DNA of 6,268 nucleotides, taken from Bacillota bacterium. Lineage in GTDB: Bacteria; Bacillota; Clostridia; Acetivibrionales; DSM-1351. Position numbers and translations under genes: made by a program. The notes under the pieces are model-generated. The model was not told the origin of the DNA and did no database searches. It was given only the letters and a program-made list of their open reading frames with translations. Of the stretch, positions 5,647 to 6,268 are shown piece after piece. The stretch covers positions 1 to 6,268 of the forward strand of contig JAEZFR010000187.1 of the NCBI GenBank assembly GCA_023417285.1, given 5' to 3'. Each line of letters begins with the position of its first letter. Position 1 is the stretch's first letter.

Positions 5647-5677
5647 AAGATACTATCTATATAAAAAGGGGGATATT

Positions 5678-6268
5678 ATGTTTAAAAAAGTTTTATCTAT
5701 GATTTTGGCAGGTTGCATTTCAGTTTCTCTTTTAGCTGGATGCGGAAGTAATGAAGCTACAAGTGATTCATCAGCAGGTACAAGCACTGATGCGGCAACT
5801 TCAACGGTGGCAGCAGCAGAACCAGTTACAATTGAGTACTGGCAGTATTTCTATGAAACAAAAGTTAACTTAATGGACGAGCTTATTGCTGATTTCCAGA
5901 AGAATAATAGTAACATAACAGTTGTTCAGAAGCACTTCCCATATGACTCATATCAACAGAAGGTTGCAGCTGCAGTATCAGCAGGAACTGGACCAGATAT
6001 TATCAACTTGTATTACGGTTGGGTACCTAAGTATGTAAAATCAGGTACATTACAACAGCTTCCTGAGTCCTCATTCTCCGTTGAAAAAATTGAGAGTGAA
6101 TTCGCGCCAATGGTTAAGGTAAATAAGATAGATGGCAAATACTACACTATTCCAACAGCAGTTCGTACATTAGGTCTTTTCTGGAACAAGGATATTTTCA
6201 AGGAAAATGGATTAGATCCTGAGAAGCCACCACAGACTATTGAAGAATTAGTTGATATGGCTAAGAAG
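5678..6268 (+). CDS. ABC transporter sugar-binding lipoprotein (3' partial)
   Basis: The first 197 codons of an extracellular solute-binding protein, running off the window end. It starts with a lipoprotein signal peptide: MFKK, a hydrophobic core and the lipobox LAGC with the lipidated Cys22. A Ser/Thr/Ala/Gly-rich tether follows (about 24-48), then the mature domain from PVTIEYWQYF. The blocks AVSAGTGPDII, IDGKYYTIPTAV, GLFWNKDIFKENGLDP and TIEELVDMAKK are typical of the carbohydrate-binding family of the CUT1 (MalE/UgpB-like) importers. It would capture a sugar or oligosaccharide outside the membrane and hand it to a permease, whose genes are expected downstream. The ATG at 5678 follows AAAAAGGGGG (5663-5672) by 5 bases. 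The ROK kinase upstream fits a pathway of import then phosphorylation. The ligand is not identifiable from this fragment. Confidence 0.95.
   Translation, partial: MFKKVLSMILAGCISVSLLAGCGSNEATSDSSAGTSTDAATSTVAAAEPVTIEYWQYFYETKVNLMDELIADFQKNNSNITVVQKHFPYDSYQQKVAAAVSAGTGPDIINLYYGWVPKYVKSGTLQQLPESSFSVEKIESEFAPMVKVNKIDGKYYTIPTAVRTLGLFWNKDIFKENGLDPEKPPQTIEELVDMAKK

Noticed and set aside
5451..5677. Catabolite-responsive (cre) site or dedicated sigma-A promoter for the binding-protein gene
   Set aside because: No sequence close to the cre consensus was found, and the best TATAAT-like strings lack a matching -35 at 16-18 bases. The region is too AT-rich to choose among weak candidates.
1..6268. CRISPR array, tRNA, rRNA, transposase, integrase or prophage genes
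   Set aside because: No regularly spaced repeats, cloverleaf-like segments, or transposase or integrase motifs were seen on either strand.

Overview
The window looks like chromosomal DNA from a low-G+C, endospore-forming Firmicute, most likely a clostridium. The evidence is AT-rich intergenic DNA, strong AGGAGG-type ribosome binding sites, a Spo0E-like sporulation phosphatase, and a Gram-positive lipoprotein solute-binding protein. Every gene I can support is on the + strand. I cannot name the species from sequence alone.

Layout: (1) Positions 1-3087 hold a signalling cluster. It contains the 3' part of a GGDEF-EAL cyclic-di-GMP protein (5' end outside the window), a full-length membrane chemoreceptor overlapping it by 17 bases, and, 12 bases further on, a 55-residue Spo0E-like protein. 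The spacing implies one transcript. Positions 3088-3379 are AT-rich and carry short repeats and a hairpin terminator at 3240-3282. (2) Positions 3380-4302 hold an AraC-type regulator with a GyrI-like effector-binding domain. It is split into two overlapping frames by what looks like one missing T near 3863-3866. A 20-bp perfect inverted repeat follows as a strong terminator. (3) From 4470 a sugar-use locus begins. It has a near-consensus sigma-A promoter, an inverted repeat resembling a ROK/XylR operator, and a ROK-family sugar kinase that lacks the usual zinc ligands. A 227-base leader region with nested inverted repeats follows, then the first 197 codons of an ABC-transporter sugar-binding lipoprotein that runs off the end.

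Inferred joint function: the first cluster could join extracellular sensing (chemoreceptor), second-messenger breakdown (EAL) and the sporulation decision (removal of phosphate from Spo0A by the Spo0E-like protein). The last locus is probably sugar import followed by phosphorylation in the cytoplasm; the ABC permease genes would lie beyond the window. The items most worth following up are the three-gene signalling operon, the structured leader before the binding-protein gene, and the frameshifted regulator with an internal ribosome binding site.
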